In this document: piece by piece, positions 35,613 to 44,292 of the stretch
Numbering within the stretch: the first letter of the stretch is position 1
How the letters are laid out: each line of letters starts with the position of its first letter
Assembly (NCBI GenBank): GCA_046341775.1
Contig: JBKDQQ010000045.1
Coordinates: 11,678 to 75,677 of the forward strand
Length of the DNA stretch: 64,000 nucleotides
Source: SXXH01 sp041165735
GTDB taxonomy: Bacteria; Planctomycetota; UBA1135; GCA-002686595
Reading direction: 5' to 3'
Notes under the pieces: model-generated
Seen by the model: only the letters and a program-made list of their open reading frames with translations
The model's database searches: none
Told to the model about the DNA's origin: nothing
Made by a program: the position numbers and the translations under genes

Positions 35613-37345
35613 AGCTGCGCGGCCTGCTGGTGCTCGTCGCGCTGCTCGCCGGCCTGTGGGTCGCGTGGCGCCTTGTGGAAGGCGAAGAGCGCCGCGTGGA
35701 AGCCGACCTCGATCGCGCCCTGGTCGAGGGCGTGCACGAGGCCGACGTGGTCGGCGTGCGCCTCGAGAGCGTCGAGCGCGACTACATCGCCGAGTTCCGC
35801 CGCACCGCCGACGGATCGGGCTGGGGCATGACGTCCCCATGGGACGCGCGCGCCGACGCGGGGCTCGTCTCGAGCCTCGTGTCCGTGTGCCTGTCGCGCC
35901 GCGGCGTCGTCGTGGCCGACGCCGACCTCTCCGGATTGGAGCTCGACCCGCCGCGCCACGAGGTGCGGTTGCGCCTCGCCGACGGCGAGGAGCGGCGCGT
36001 GCGGGTGGGGCGCGTCGATCTCGACGCCCAACGCGTGTGGGCCTGGAGCGAAGGACGCGCGATGCTCGTGTTGCGCGACCTCGAGACCTTGACCGATCGC
36101 ATGCTCGACGAGTGGCTGTCGCGCAACTTGACCGACCTCGACTCGCGCCAGGTCGTGCGCGTCGAACGCCAGGGGCGCCATGCGAGCGGGGGCGTCGAGG
36201 CGGACCTCGCGCTGGACGCCGGTCTCTCCGGCGGCGAATGGCGCCTCCAGTCGCCATGGCGCGCGCGCGCCGATCCGCAGGCCATCGAACTGCTCGCGCA
36301 ACTCGCGGCGGGCTTGCGCGTCGAGCACTTCGTCGACCTGGGCGTGCGCACGCGGGCCGAACTGGGCCTCGACCCGCCGCGCTTCTCGCTCGTCGCCACC
36401 ACGCTGCGCGACGAACGCGCGCGCTTGTCCTTCGGTGGGGATCTCGAGGGACGCTTGCTGGTCGCCTCCGACCAGCGTCCGTGGTCCGGGCTGGCCGAGC
36501 CCGAGGTGGTGGAGCTCGCCACCGCGCCCGCGCTCGAGTTCGTCGACCTCGTCGCGTGGCGCGTGCCGCGGGCGCAGGTGGACGAGTTGGTGGTGGAGCG
36601 CCAAGGAGAGCGCACCGAGCTGCGGCGCGCCGCCGCGGGTTGGAGCGTCGCGCAAGGCCGGGCGCGCGAGGGGTACGCCGAAGCGTTCCACCCGGCCGAG
36701 GAGTCGCGCGTGCAGGCGCTGCTGGCGCTGTTCGAAGGCCTGCGGTTCTCGAGCATGCGGCCGGGGCTGGAGCTCGAAGCGCGCGCTACGGATGGCGGCG
36801 CGTGGCTCGGCGGGCGCGGCGCGCGCTTCGGCGTCGAGTTCGGGCCGGAATGGAGCGAGCCGGGCGCGACGCCGCTCTTGCGGGCGCGGCGCGAGGGCGA
36901 GGACCTCGTCGCCCTCTTCGATCCGCGCTTCGCGCTCGAGCTCGAGCGCGCCACGAAGAACCTGTGGAGCCTCGCCATCCTTGCGGTGGACGAGGTGCGC
37001 TTGCGCGCGCTGGTCCTGCTGGTCGACGGTCGCGAGCGCCGCTACGAGCGCGGACGCAAGGGTCGCTGGACGCTCGCCGGCCACGACACCGAGGCCGTCG
37101 AGCTCTTCGAGGTGCTCGATCCCGTGTTGTTTCTGCGGGCCACCGAGCACGTGGGGGACGCGGAAGGGCGCTCGCCCCTGGCGCAGGGCGTCGAGGTGCG
37201 CCTGCTCGGAGAAGGCGAGGTGGTGGCGAGCTTCGTCGCGGGCCTCGACCAGGACGGACGAGCGGCCGTCGATTGCGCCGGTCGGCGCAGCCTCCTGCGC
37301 GAGACGGAGCTGCCGGCGCGGCTGCGGGCCATCGCCCTGCGTTGA
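35609..37345 (+). CDS. DUF4340-type membrane-anchored protein
   Basis: 578 aa. One N-terminal transmembrane helix (LRGLLVLVALLAGLWVAWRL) precedes a long exported part with repeated beta-rich units: VHEADVVGVRLESVERDYIA, WGMTSPWDARADAGLVSSLV and a second copy-like unit WRLQSPWRARADPQAIELLA. This repeat of P-W-x-A-R-A-D is the DUF4340 signature arrangement. DUF4340 genes regularly follow GldG-like genes. Function is unknown beyond association with the ABC transporter. The GTG start is set by the GTGA overlap. Confidence 0.8.
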   Translation: MKLRGLLVLVALLAGLWVAWRLVEGEERRVEADLDRALVEGVHEADVVGVRLESVERDYIAEFRRTADGSGWGMTSPWDARADAGLVSSLVSVCLSRRGVVVADADLSGLELDPPRHEVRLRLADGEERRVRVGRVDLDAQRVWAWSEGRAMLVLRDLETLTDRMLDEWLSRNLTDLDSRQVVRVERQGRHASGGVEADLALDAGLSGGEWRLQSPWRARADPQAIELLAQLAAGLRVEHFVDLGVRTRAELGLDPPRFSLVATTLRDERARLSFGGDLEGRLLVASDQRPWSGLAEPEVVELATAPALEFVDLVAWRVPRAQVDELVVERQGERTELRRAAAGWSVAQGRAREGYAEAFHPAEESRVQALLALFEGLRFSSMRPGLELEARATDGGAWLGGRGARFGVEFGPEWSEPGATPLLRARREGEDLVALFDPRFALELERATKNLWSLAILAVDEVRLRALVLLVDGRERRYERGRKGRWTLAGHDTEAVELFEVLDPVLFLRATEHVGDAEGRSPLAQGVEVRLLGEGEVVASFVAGLDQDGRAAVDCAGRRSLLRETELPARLRAIALR

Positions 37346-37398
37346 CCCTGCGCTGGAGCCTGTGCTGGAGCCGTGCAGCGGCGGTGCGCGGCGCGTCC

Positions 37399-37788
37399 TC
37401 AGGCCGAGGCGGACTTGCGGGCGGAGTCGGCCGCCTTCTGGGCCACGTACTCCTCGAGGAGCTCGCGGTCCGACTCGCGCATGTCGTGCAGGAACACCGC
37501 GACTTCCCAGTGGTCGACGAGCTTCGAGATCTTCTCGCAGCGCACCACCGCGCCGCTGCCCTTGATCAGGTGCTTGCCGAGCGGCAGCGCCACCTCGAGC
37601 ACCGTCATCATCGGCAGGGGCTGGTCCATGTAGAAGCACACGCCGGCGCGCGACACGTCGCGCATGCGCGCCTGCACCGGACCCTTGGAGGTCTCCAGCG
37701 TGATGGGGAGGTCGGCGTCGACGCGGGTCCAGCGACGACGCTCGGCGCCGGTCTTCTTGCGGACGGATTCGGGATGGGAGGAAGTCAC
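37399..37788 (-). CDS. PilZ-domain protein
   Basis: 129 aa, a single PilZ domain. RRRWTR supplies the RxxxR c-di-GMP motif and DVSRAG the D/NxSxxG motif, about 20 residues apart as required. This indicates a cytoplasmic c-di-GMP receptor. C-terminal residues are charged and Ala-rich. The GTG at 37788 is preceded at 6 nt by TACCCT. The output partner is unknown; it is divergent to ssb and does not form an operon with the ABC genes. Confidence 0.88.
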   Translation of the reverse strand: MTSSHPESVRKKTGAERRRWTRVDADLPITLETSKGPVQARMRDVSRAGVCFYMDQPLPMMTVLEVALPLGKHLIKGSGAVVRCEKISKLVDHWEVAVFLHDMRESDRELLEEYVAQKAADSARKSASA

Positions 37789-38110
37789 GAGCTAAGGGTA
37801 CTCCGGCTGGTAGACCTTCCTAGTCTAGGGGTTGCGCCCGCCATGGGAAGCAGGCGTGCAACCCGACTTCCCGTCTTCTAGACTGCGGCCTCCCGGGGCC
37901 CCGCGCGGGCCTTCCCGGGCCGATCCGGCCCCGCGGCCGGCCCGCCTGCCACACCGCCGCGTCGCGGTCGGTCGCTCGCGGGCGCGTCCGGGGGGCCCCG
38001 CGACTCGCGGCCGCGCGCCGCGGACGCGCCGGATCGGGCACCACCGCCACCACATGGTCGGCCTCGCCGAGGCCGCACCCCGAGAGACAGTCGAGGACGC
38101 ACGAGCACCC
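37789..38110. promoter_or_regulatory. Divergent PilZ/ssb intergenic region
   Basis: A 322-bp region without a supported gene. TACCCT (37795-37800, minus) is the likely PilZ -10. An interrupted inverted repeat has arms AGTCTAG-GGGTTGC (37822-37835) and GCAACCC (37858-37864) plus CTAGACT (37878-37884). TAGACT boxes in both orientations thus face away from one another. TAGACT at 37879-37884 may be the ssb -10, which would leave a very GC-rich leader of about 220 nt. Confidence 0.4.
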
Positions 38111-38569
38111 ATGGCGAGCTTCAACAAAGTCATCCTGATGGGCAACCTGACCCGCGACCCCGAGCTGCGCTTCACCGGCAACAACATGGCCGTGTGCAAG
38201 TTCGGCCTGGCGGTCAACCGCCGTTTCAAGGATGGCGCCACGGGCGAGTGGAAGGAGGAGCCCACCTTCGTCGACGTGACGATCTTCGGCTCGCGCGCCG
38301 AGCCGTTCGCCCGCTACCACAAGAAGGGCAAGCCGGCCTTCATCGAAGGTTCGTTGCGGCTCGACACGTGGGAGGACAAGAACGGCGGCGGCAAGCGCAG
38401 CAAGTTGTACGTCGTGGCCGACACCTGGGAGTTCGTCGGCGGCGGCCGCGAGGAAGGCGGCGCCGGCGGCGGCCATGAGCGCGGTGGAGCGATGCGCTCG
38501 TCGGATGCCGGTGGTGGCGAGTGGGGCGGCGGCGGCGAACCGATGTCGCCGGACGACACCCCGTTCTGA
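38111..38569 (+). CDS. ssb: Single-stranded DNA-binding protein
   Basis: 152 aa. The OB-fold starts MASFNKVILMGNLTRDPELR and continues VCKFGLAVNRRFKDG, FVDVTIFGSRAEPFARYHKK and GKPAFIEGSLRLDTWEDKNG. A Gly-rich linker leads to the acidic tip MSPDDTPF, the DDIPF-type partner-binding tail. Binds single-stranded DNA in replication and repair. Not adjacent to rpsF/rpsR. The ATG at 38111 is unambiguous from homology. Confidence 0.96.
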   Translation: MASFNKVILMGNLTRDPELRFTGNNMAVCKFGLAVNRRFKDGATGEWKEEPTFVDVTIFGSRAEPFARYHKKGKPAFIEGSLRLDTWEDKNGGGKRSKLYVVADTWEFVGGGREEGGAGGGHERGGAMRSSDAGGGEWGGGGEPMSPDDTPF

Positions 38570-38617
38570 TCCGAGCGCGGTGCGTCCCGAGGTCGGCGCC
38601 GCGTCGCGACCAGATCC

Positions 38618-39307
38618 ATGCGACTCAAGCTGCGCCTCTACGCCTCGCTGCGCGAGCGCGCCGGCCGCGACGAGCTGGTGCTCGAGCTGCCGGGCGACTC
38701 CATCTCCTCCACGCGCCTGCGCGCCGAGGTCGAGCGGGCCCATCCCGAACTCGGCTCGCTCGAGCACGCGGCCCTCGTCGTGGGGACCGACTACGTGCGC
38801 GGCGAGCGGCTTCTCGCGGAGGGCGACGACGTGGCGCTGCTGCCTCCGGTCTCCGGTGGCGAGGCGGGCGGCGCGGTCGACGAGCCAGGCTTGTTCGCGT
38901 TGGTCGCAGGCGTCTTGCGGCCGGAGGAGTGGACGCGCCTCGTCGAGCACCCTTCGTGCGGCGCGGTGTGCTCGTGCGTGGGGCGCACGCGCGCCGAGAA
39001 CCGCGGTTTGCGGGTCGTGCGACTCGAGTACGAGTCCTTCGCGGCCATGACAGGACCGGAGATGGCGCGCATCTTCGCGCGCGCGCGAGCCGCGCTGCCC
39101 GGCGCCGCCTTGCGCATGGTGGTCGCGCACAAGGTCGGCATGGTCGAGGTCGGCGCGCCCTCGGTGGTGGTGGCGGTGGCGAGTCCGCACCGCGACGACG
39201 CCTTCCGCGCCTGCCGCTTCCTGATCGACGAGCTGAAGCAGTCGCTGCCGATCTGGAAGAAGGAAGTGTACGCCGACGGGCACCATTGGATCGGAGATCG
39301 TTCGTGA
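38618..39307 (+). CDS. MoaD-MoaE fusion, molybdopterin synthase
   Basis: 229 aa. Residues 1-81 are a MoaD-like sulphur carrier (MRLKLRLYASLRERAGRDEL ... DDVALLPPVSGG) with the Gly-Gly at 80-81. A short linker (EAGGAVDEPG) leads to MoaE (about 92-229) with CGAVCSCVGRTRAENRG, LRMVVAHKVGMVEVG, AFRACRFLIDELKQSLPIWK and KKEVY. MoaD works only with a free C-terminal Gly-Gly, so the fusion must be cut after residue 81, as reported for the MoaX fusion of mycobacteria. The product makes molybdopterin for molybdoenzymes. It overlaps the following gene by GTGA. Confidence 0.92.
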   Translation: MRLKLRLYASLRERAGRDELVLELPGDSISSTRLRAEVERAHPELGSLEHAALVVGTDYVRGERLLAEGDDVALLPPVSGGEAGGAVDEPGLFALVAGVLRPEEWTRLVEHPSCGAVCSCVGRTRAENRGLRVVRLEYESFAAMTGPEMARIFARARAALPGAALRMVVAHKVGMVEVGAPSVVVAVASPHRDDAFRACRFLIDELKQSLPIWKKEVYADGHHWIGDRS

Positions 39308-39966
39308 TCGAAGTGCACGTGCATCCCGTGACTCCCTTCGAGCAGAACTGCTCGATCCTCGTGTGCGGCGCGACCAAGGAAGCCGTGGTCGTCGACCCGG
39401 GCGGCGACGCGCGCGGCATCGCCGCGTTCCTGGAGCAGTTGGGCGCGAAGCCGGTGGCCATCTGGTTGACGCACGCGCACCTGGACCACGCCGCCGCCAC
39501 CAAGGAGCTGTCCGAGCTGCTCGGGCTGCCGATCCTCGGACCGCACGAGGACGATCGCTTCTGGATCGAGCTCCTGCCCGAGCAGGCGCGCATGTACGGC
39601 TTCCCGCCCGCGCGGAGCTTCGAGCCGACGCGCTTCCTCGTCGACGGCGAGACGCTGGAAGTCGGCGAGGAGAAGTTCGTCGTGCGCCATTGCCCGGGAC
39701 ACACGCCGGGGCATGTCGTCTTCCACAACAAGGCGGCGCGACTCGCCATCGTGGGGGACGTGCTGTTCGACGGCTCGATCGGGCGCACGGACTTCCCGCG
39801 GGGCGACTACGCCACCTTGATCCGCTCGATCAAGGAGCGCGTGCTCCCGATGGGCGACGACACGACCTTCCTGCCCGGGCACGGCGGCACCTCGACGCTC
39901 GGCGCCCAGCGGCGCGGGAACCCCTTCCTCGTCCATCCCGAACGCCACGGGCCATGGGACGGTTGA
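39304..39966 (+). CDS. Metallo-beta-lactamase-fold hydrolase (glyoxalase II/YcbL type)
   Basis: 220 aa, cytoplasmic. The HxHxDH motif is H57-x-H59-x-D61-H62 in THAHLDHA. The other zinc ligands are in HCPGHTPGHVVF, GDVLFDGSIGRTDFP and FLPGHGGTST. This is the short YcbL-like type II glyoxalase subgroup lacking the long C-terminal substrate domain of classical glyoxalase II. Likely a thioesterase; the substrate is uncertain. It is translationally coupled to the MoaD-MoaE fusion, but a functional link is not evident. Confidence 0.9.
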   Translation: MIEVHVHPVTPFEQNCSILVCGATKEAVVVDPGGDARGIAAFLEQLGAKPVAIWLTHAHLDHAAATKELSELLGLPILGPHEDDRFWIELLPEQARMYGFPPARSFEPTRFLVDGETLEVGEEKFVVRHCPGHTPGHVVFHNKAARLAIVGDVLFDGSIGRTDFPRGDYATLIRSIKERVLPMGDDTTFLPGHGGTSTLGAQRRGNPFLVHPERHGPWDG

Positions 39967-40023
39967 GCGCGCCGGCGGCGCGCGCGAGCTGGAGCGCAGG
40001 TGCCGCGGCGGGGTGCGGTTCGC

Positions 40024-40029
40024 TATCCT
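40024..40029 (+). promoter_or_regulatory. Candidate -10 box of the ETF-QO gene
   Basis: TATCCT, 10 nt before the ATG at 40040. Confidence 0.4.
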
Positions 40030-40039
40030 CCTCGGCACG

Positions 40040-41746
40040 ATGAACCACCTGCGCCAGCATTCGTGGAACAAGCAGGGCGTCGAGCGCGAGACGCTCGAGG
40101 TCGATGTGTGCCTGGTCGGCGGCGGCGCCGCGAACCTTTCCTGCGCCATCGCCATGGCGCGCGAGTTCCAGCGCCTCGGGCAGGCCGACAAGACGATCCT
40201 CGTGCTCGAGAAGGCCGAGGACGTCGGCTACCACACGCTGTCGGGTGCGGTGATGAACCCGCGGGCGCTCAAGGAGCTCTTCCCCGATTGGAAGGAGCAG
40301 GGCTTCCCGATCCTGTCGGAGGTCGGCCCCGATGGCATGTGGTGGCTGTCGAAGACCGGCAAGCGCGAGTTCAACGGCAAGCTGTGCCCGCCGCAGTTGC
40401 AGAACCACGGCAACTGGATCGTGTCGATGCACGAGGTCGTGCGTTGGCTGAAGGAGAAGGCCGAGGCGCTCGGCGTGCAGGTGTACCCAGGCTTCGCCGC
40501 GGCCGAGATCCTGTTCGAGGGCGAAGGAGCGGAGGAGCGCGTCGTCGGCATCCAGACGCGCGACACGGGCATCGACAAGCACGGCGAGATGAAGGGCTCG
40601 TACGCGCCCGGCATGAACGTGCGCGCCAAGGTGGTCGTTTTCGGCGAGGGCGCGCGCGGACACCTCGCCAAGCACTTGGTCAAGCGCCACAAGCTCGACG
40701 AGGGCCGCAATCCCCAGACCTACGGCACCGGCATCAAGGAGATCTGGGAGGTCGCGCCCGAGATCGCCGCGCAGTGGAAGGGGCGCGTCGTGCACACCGG
40801 CGGCCACCCGCTGGGATTCGACGGCTACGGCGGATCGTGGATCTACGGCCTGCCGAACAACCAATTGTCCATCGGCTACGTGGTCGGACTGGACCACCAC
40901 GACGCCAAGCTCGATCCGCACGCGTTGTTCACGCAGTGGAAGCAGCATCCCGCCATCGCGGCGCTGCTCGCGGGCGGCAAGCTCGTGCGCTACGGCGCAA
41001 AGACCATCCCGGAAGGCGGCTGGTACGCCATGCCCAAGCTCTTCGGCAACGGCTACGTGCTGGTCGGGGACACGGCCGGATTCCTCGACACCTCGCGCCT
41101 CAAGGGCGTGCACCTCGCCATGAAGAGCGGCATGCTCGCTGGCGCGGCGGTGGCCGAGGCCGTGGCCGCCGGCGACTGCTCCGACGCGAAGCTCGCGCGC
41201 TACGCAGAACTGGTCGAGGGTTCGTGGGCCAAGGAGGAGCTGTGGAAGGTGCGCAACTGGCGCCAGGCCTTCGACCAAGGCTTCCTCGCCGGCATGCTCG
41301 ACGCGGGCGTGCAGATGATCACCGGCGGACGCGGCCTCGTGGCGCGTCGCAAGGGCCACGCCGACCACTCGACGACGCGCCCCGTCGCGCAGTCGCGGAT
41401 GGAGGCGCCCAAGTTCGACGGCGTGCTCGCCTTCGACAAGCTGACGGACGTCTACAGCTCGGGCACGATGCACGAGGAGGACCAGCCGCCGCACCTGCTG
41501 GTGCTCGATCCGTCGATCTGCGTCGAGCGTTGCACCAAGGAGTACGGCAACCCCTGCCAGCACTTCTGCCCGGCCGCCGTGTACGAATGGCCCAAGGGCG
41601 ATGGCGGCTCGAGCGGCGCCAAGGGCCCGATCGTCAACTTCAGCAACTGCGTCCACTGCAAGACCTGCGACATCGCCGATCCGTACCAGAACATCGAATG
41701 GGTCGTGCCCGAAGGCGGCGGCGGCCCCAAGTACGTCGGCATGTGA
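40040..41746 (+). CDS. Electron-transfer flavoprotein:ubiquinone oxidoreductase
   Basis: 568 aa, FAD and 4Fe-4S enzyme passing electrons from ETF (fatty-acid and amino-acid oxidation) to the membrane quinone pool. The FAD Rossmann motif is LVGGGAANLSCAIAMA. Family blocks HTLSGAVMNPRALKELFP, GYGGSWIYGLPNNQLSIGYV and GDTAGFLDTSRLKGVHLAMK follow. The C-terminal ferredoxin-like part has CVERC ... CQHFCPAAVYEW and NCVHCKTCDIADPYQNIEW, supplying the cluster cysteines. Length and order match the family. No ETF alpha/beta genes are in this window. The start is set by homology and the nearby -10 box. Confidence 0.96.
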   Translation: MNHLRQHSWNKQGVERETLEVDVCLVGGGAANLSCAIAMAREFQRLGQADKTILVLEKAEDVGYHTLSGAVMNPRALKELFPDWKEQGFPILSEVGPDGMWWLSKTGKREFNGKLCPPQLQNHGNWIVSMHEVVRWLKEKAEALGVQVYPGFAAAEILFEGEGAEERVVGIQTRDTGIDKHGEMKGSYAPGMNVRAKVVVFGEGARGHLAKHLVKRHKLDEGRNPQTYGTGIKEIWEVAPEIAAQWKGRVVHTGGHPLGFDGYGGSWIYGLPNNQLSIGYVVGLDHHDAKLDPHALFTQWKQHPAIAALLAGGKLVRYGAKTIPEGGWYAMPKLFGNGYVLVGDTAGFLDTSRLKGVHLAMKSGMLAGAAVAEAVAAGDCSDAKLARYAELVEGSWAKEELWKVRNWRQAFDQGFLAGMLDAGVQMITGGRGLVARRKGHADHSTTRPVAQSRMEAPKFDGVLAFDKLTDVYSSGTMHEEDQPPHLLVLDPSICVERCTKEYGNPCQHFCPAAVYEWPKGDGGSSGAKGPIVNFSNCVHCKTCDIADPYQNIEWVVPEGGGGPKYVGM

Positions 41747-41816
41747 CGCCCGCCCACCGTCCGCGGCACGGGCGCGCATGGCCCGCGCCGCGCGGCGTGT
41801 CCGATTTCCTTGACAG

Positions 41817-41835
41817 GCCGGCCCCGCAGGCCGGC
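41817..41835 (+). terminator. Hairpin between ETF-QO and pepA
   Basis: GCCGGCC-N5-GGCCGGC, a 7-bp stem preceded by CTTGAC. It lies 14 nt before the pepA ATG, so it could also affect pepA translation. Confidence 0.4.
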
Positions 41836-41849
41836 TTCAACACCACTAG

Positions 41850-43310
41850 ATGAAGCTCACCACGCACGACTACGCCGGCAAGCCGGTCCCCGCCAACCTC
41901 CACGTCGTCCTCGTCGAGGAGGGCGGCAAGCCGGTCCTCCCCAAGGGCCTCGACGTGCCGGCGCACGCCTTCGCGAACTTCAAGGGCGAGTTCCGCGAGA
42001 CGCGCCTCGCCGACTGCGTCGACGGCTCGGGGCTGTACGTGCTGGCGGTCGGCGCCGGCAAGCTGGAGTCCTTCGACGCCGAGCGGGCGCGCCGGGTCGC
42101 GGCCGTCGCCGTGCAGAAGGCCGAGTCCGCGCAGGTCCAGACGGTCGCGGTCCACTACGCGCGCTCCATGCAGGACAAGGTGGGGCCGCACGCCTTCGGC
42201 GCGGCCTGCGCCGAGGGCTCGCGCCTCGGCTCGTACCGCTTCGACAAGCGCAAGACCAAGCCCAAGGCGCGCAAGCTGCAGCACGTGGCCTGGTCGGCGC
42301 AGGGTGCGCAGTACGTGCAGGGCTTCGCGCGCGGCCTGGCCTCGGCCGACGCCTGCTGCTTCGTGCGCGACCTGCAGAACGAGCCGGCCAACCTGATGAC
42401 GCCGCGCGACCTCGCCGCCGCCGCGAAGTCGCTCGCCAAGGGCCCGCGCCTCAAGTGCACCGTGCTCGAGCCCGCCGCCATGAAGAAGCTCGGCATGGGC
42501 CTCTTGCTCGGCGTCGCCAACGGCTCCGACGAGCCGGCGCGCTTCATCCACCTCGTCTACAAGCCCAAGGGCAAGGCGAAGGGCCGCGTGTGCCTCGTCG
42601 GCAAGGGCCTGACCTTCGACTCGGGCGGCATCTCGATCAAGCCCTCGGCCAAGATGGACGAGATGCGCTTCGACATGTCGGGCGGCGCCGCCGTGCTGGG
42701 CGTGTTCCATGCGCTGCGCACCCTCGACGTGCCGTGGGAAGTCCACGGTCTCGTGGCCGCGACCGAGAACATGCCCAACGGACGCGCCACCAAGCCGGGC
42801 GACATCCACGTCGCCATGGACGGCACCACGGTCGAGGTGCTGAACACCGACGCCGAAGGCCGACTCGTGCTCGCCGACGCCTTGTGCTACGCGCGCACGA
42901 AGGTCAAGCCCGACACGATCGTGGACCTCGCCACGCTCACGGGCGCGGTGGTCACGGCGCTCGGACACGAGATGGCCGGGCTGTTCGCCAGCACCGCCGC
43001 GCTCGAGTCGCAGTTGCGCGCGGCCGGCGACGAGTGCGGCGAGCGCCTGTGGCCCCTGCCGCTGACCGACGTCCACAAGGACGGCATGAAGGGCGCCTTC
43101 GCCGACCTGAAGAACATCTCCGGGGGCGACATGGGCGCGGGCTCCTCGGCGGGCGCGGCGTTCCTCGCGCACTTCGCCGGGGATGTCGAGTGGGCGCACC
43201 TCGACATCGCCGGCGTGGCTTGGGGCGGATCGGCGCGCGATTGGACCGGCGGCCCCATGGGCTCCGGCTTCGGCGCCCGACTCCTCTTGCGCTGGCTCGA
43301 GACGCGCTGA
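41850..43310 (+). CDS. pepA: Leucyl aminopeptidase, M17 family
   Basis: 486 aa cytosolic metallo-aminopeptidase removing N-terminal residues from peptides. The C-terminal catalytic domain has VGKGLTFDSGGISIKPSAKM (metal-ligand Lys and Asp), DMSGGAAVLG, the M17 signature NTDAEGRLVLADAL and LKNISGGDMGAGSSAGAAFL. The N-terminal about 170 residues are the variable macro-like domain. Length is normal. It is a single gene followed by two hairpins. The ATG at 41850 gives a normal N-terminus. Confidence 0.96.
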   Translation: MKLTTHDYAGKPVPANLHVVLVEEGGKPVLPKGLDVPAHAFANFKGEFRETRLADCVDGSGLYVLAVGAGKLESFDAERARRVAAVAVQKAESAQVQTVAVHYARSMQDKVGPHAFGAACAEGSRLGSYRFDKRKTKPKARKLQHVAWSAQGAQYVQGFARGLASADACCFVRDLQNEPANLMTPRDLAAAAKSLAKGPRLKCTVLEPAAMKKLGMGLLLGVANGSDEPARFIHLVYKPKGKAKGRVCLVGKGLTFDSGGISIKPSAKMDEMRFDMSGGAAVLGVFHALRTLDVPWEVHGLVAATENMPNGRATKPGDIHVAMDGTTVEVLNTDAEGRLVLADALCYARTKVKPDTIVDLATLTGAVVTALGHEMAGLFASTAALESQLRAAGDECGERLWPLPLTDVHKDGMKGAFADLKNISGGDMGAGSSAGAAFLAHFAGDVEWAHLDIAGVAWGGSARDWTGGPMGSGFGARLLLRWLETR

Positions 43311-43323
43311 GCCTGCGCGCGCC

Positions 43324-43371
43324 GTCAAGTGCTTTTGACAGGCCTCGCCGCGTCGATCCGCGGCGAGGCCT
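43324..43371 (+). terminator. Tandem hairpins after pepA
   Basis: GTCAAG-TGCT-TTTGAC (43324-43339) is followed directly by a perfect 13-bp stem AGGCCTCGCCGCG/CGCGGCGAGGCCT with a 6-nt loop (43340-43371). Together they can separate pepA from the convergent tRNA-Leu. Confidence 0.6.
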
Positions 43372-43398
43372 CGTCCTGCGTCCCGCGCGGAGCGGCGT

Positions 43399-43485
43399 TG
43401 GTGGGGGAAGGGGGGCTCGAACCCCCACGCCGTCGAAGGCTTCGGATTTTAAGTCCGATGCGTCTGCCGATTCCGCCATTCCCCC
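43399..43485 (-). tRNA. tRNA-Leu (anticodon TAA)
   Basis: 87 nt including encoded CCA. The acceptor stem is GGGGGAA/TTCCCCC and the anticodon stem TCGGA/TCCGA. The loop CTTAAAA gives anticodon TAA, reading TTA/TTG. A long class II variable arm (AGCCTTCGACGGCG) and the T-arm GGGGG-TTCGAGC-CCCCC follow. All elements fit tRNA-Leu. Confidence 0.95.
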
Positions 43486-43501
43486 GGCGCACGACCGTCC
43501 C

Positions 43502-43507
43502 AGACTA
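43502..43507 (-). promoter_or_regulatory. Candidate -10 box of tRNA-Leu
   Basis: TAGTCT on the minus strand, 16 nt before the mature 5' end. No convincing -35 box. Confidence 0.35.
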
Positions 43508-43627
43508 GGCTCTGCCGAGCGCCGCGGCGCGCGGCATTTCTCCGTCGGTCCTTGCGCAGTGCTCGCGGCGCGGCCCGCCCCGCCGCGTTTTTCCTCCAGT
43601 CGCCCGCCCCGAGGCGTCGAAGCAAGT

Positions 43628-43655
43628 TGACCGCGTCGAGGGCGGCGCTACACTC
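43628..43655 (+). promoter_or_regulatory. Sigma-70-type promoter of tRNA-Cys
   Basis: TTGACC, a 16-nt spacer and TACACT, with the mature tRNA starting 16 nt after the -10. It is the best -35/-10 pair in the window. Confidence 0.7.
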
Positions 43656-43670
43656 TGCAGCCCTCGTTCG

Positions 43671-43744
43671 GCGGCGTAGCCAAGTGGTAAGGCAACGGAT
43701 TGCAAATCCGTTATTCCCCGGTTCGATTCCGGGCGCCGCCTCCA
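43671..43744 (+). tRNA. tRNA-Cys (anticodon GCA)
   Basis: 74 nt with encoded CCA and discriminator T, a cysteine identity base. The acceptor stem is GGCGGCG/CGCCGCC and the anticodon stem ACGGA/TCCGT. The loop TTGCAAA gives anticodon GCA. The T-arm is CCCGG-TTCGATT-CCGGG. Confidence 0.96.
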
Positions 43745-44292
43745 ACCCTCTTCCGCCTGCCCGTTCCGCCGCGGCGCTGGAGCGCGCCATGCGCGCGGCC
43801 ATGCGCGCCCGAAATGGCGCCCGACATGGCGCCCGACATGGCGCCCTGCACCGCGGCTGCCCGGCGTCCTGCGCGCTCGGATTCGTCGGGGCGCAATGGT
43901 GTTGATCGCGCGACGCTTCGCCACTCGCGTGGACTCCGTTTCACCGTCGGCTGCTCGGACGTTGGCGCGCAGGGCCCCGGCGCGGATTCGCCTCGGCCCC
44001 GCGGCGCACGCGCCCCACCTTCGATCCGGTCGCGGCGTGCAACTCGAACAGGGTCCGGTCGCCGCGAAGCGCGCTCGGATGCGCGGCTGGGTCGGGTCTT
44101 CCACGAGCTGCGCGCCGTTCGACATCGGTCCACCAATATCCATGCGCCTTTCGAGCCATGCGGTCGGTGGCGACGACGCGAGACCAAGTTCGATTCGCAG
44201 GAACTCGTGCAGTCGCCACGGCATGGAGCCTACGCACAAGGTCCGGGCCAAATGGGCTCGAGCGCCAAGCGCCGCGGGGGTCGCCGGGAATC
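43745..44292. other. Gene-free stretch with a 12-bp tandem repeat
   Basis: No supported gene over 548 bp; the open frames here have no recognisable protein character. ATGGCGCCCGAC is repeated twice and followed by a near copy (43814-43849). The region probably holds the promoter of the secreted-protein gene at 44293, but no box stands out. Confidence 0.5.

Noticed and set aside
43814..43849. CRISPR-like array
   Set aside because: Only a 12-bp direct tandem repeat without spacers, and no cas genes; no CRISPR array was seen anywhere in the window.
43505..44251. Minus-strand open frame after tRNA-Cys as a gene
   Set aside because: It overlaps the tRNA-Cys gene and its promoter, is Arg/Ala-rich and contains the tandem repeat in translation; no protein features.
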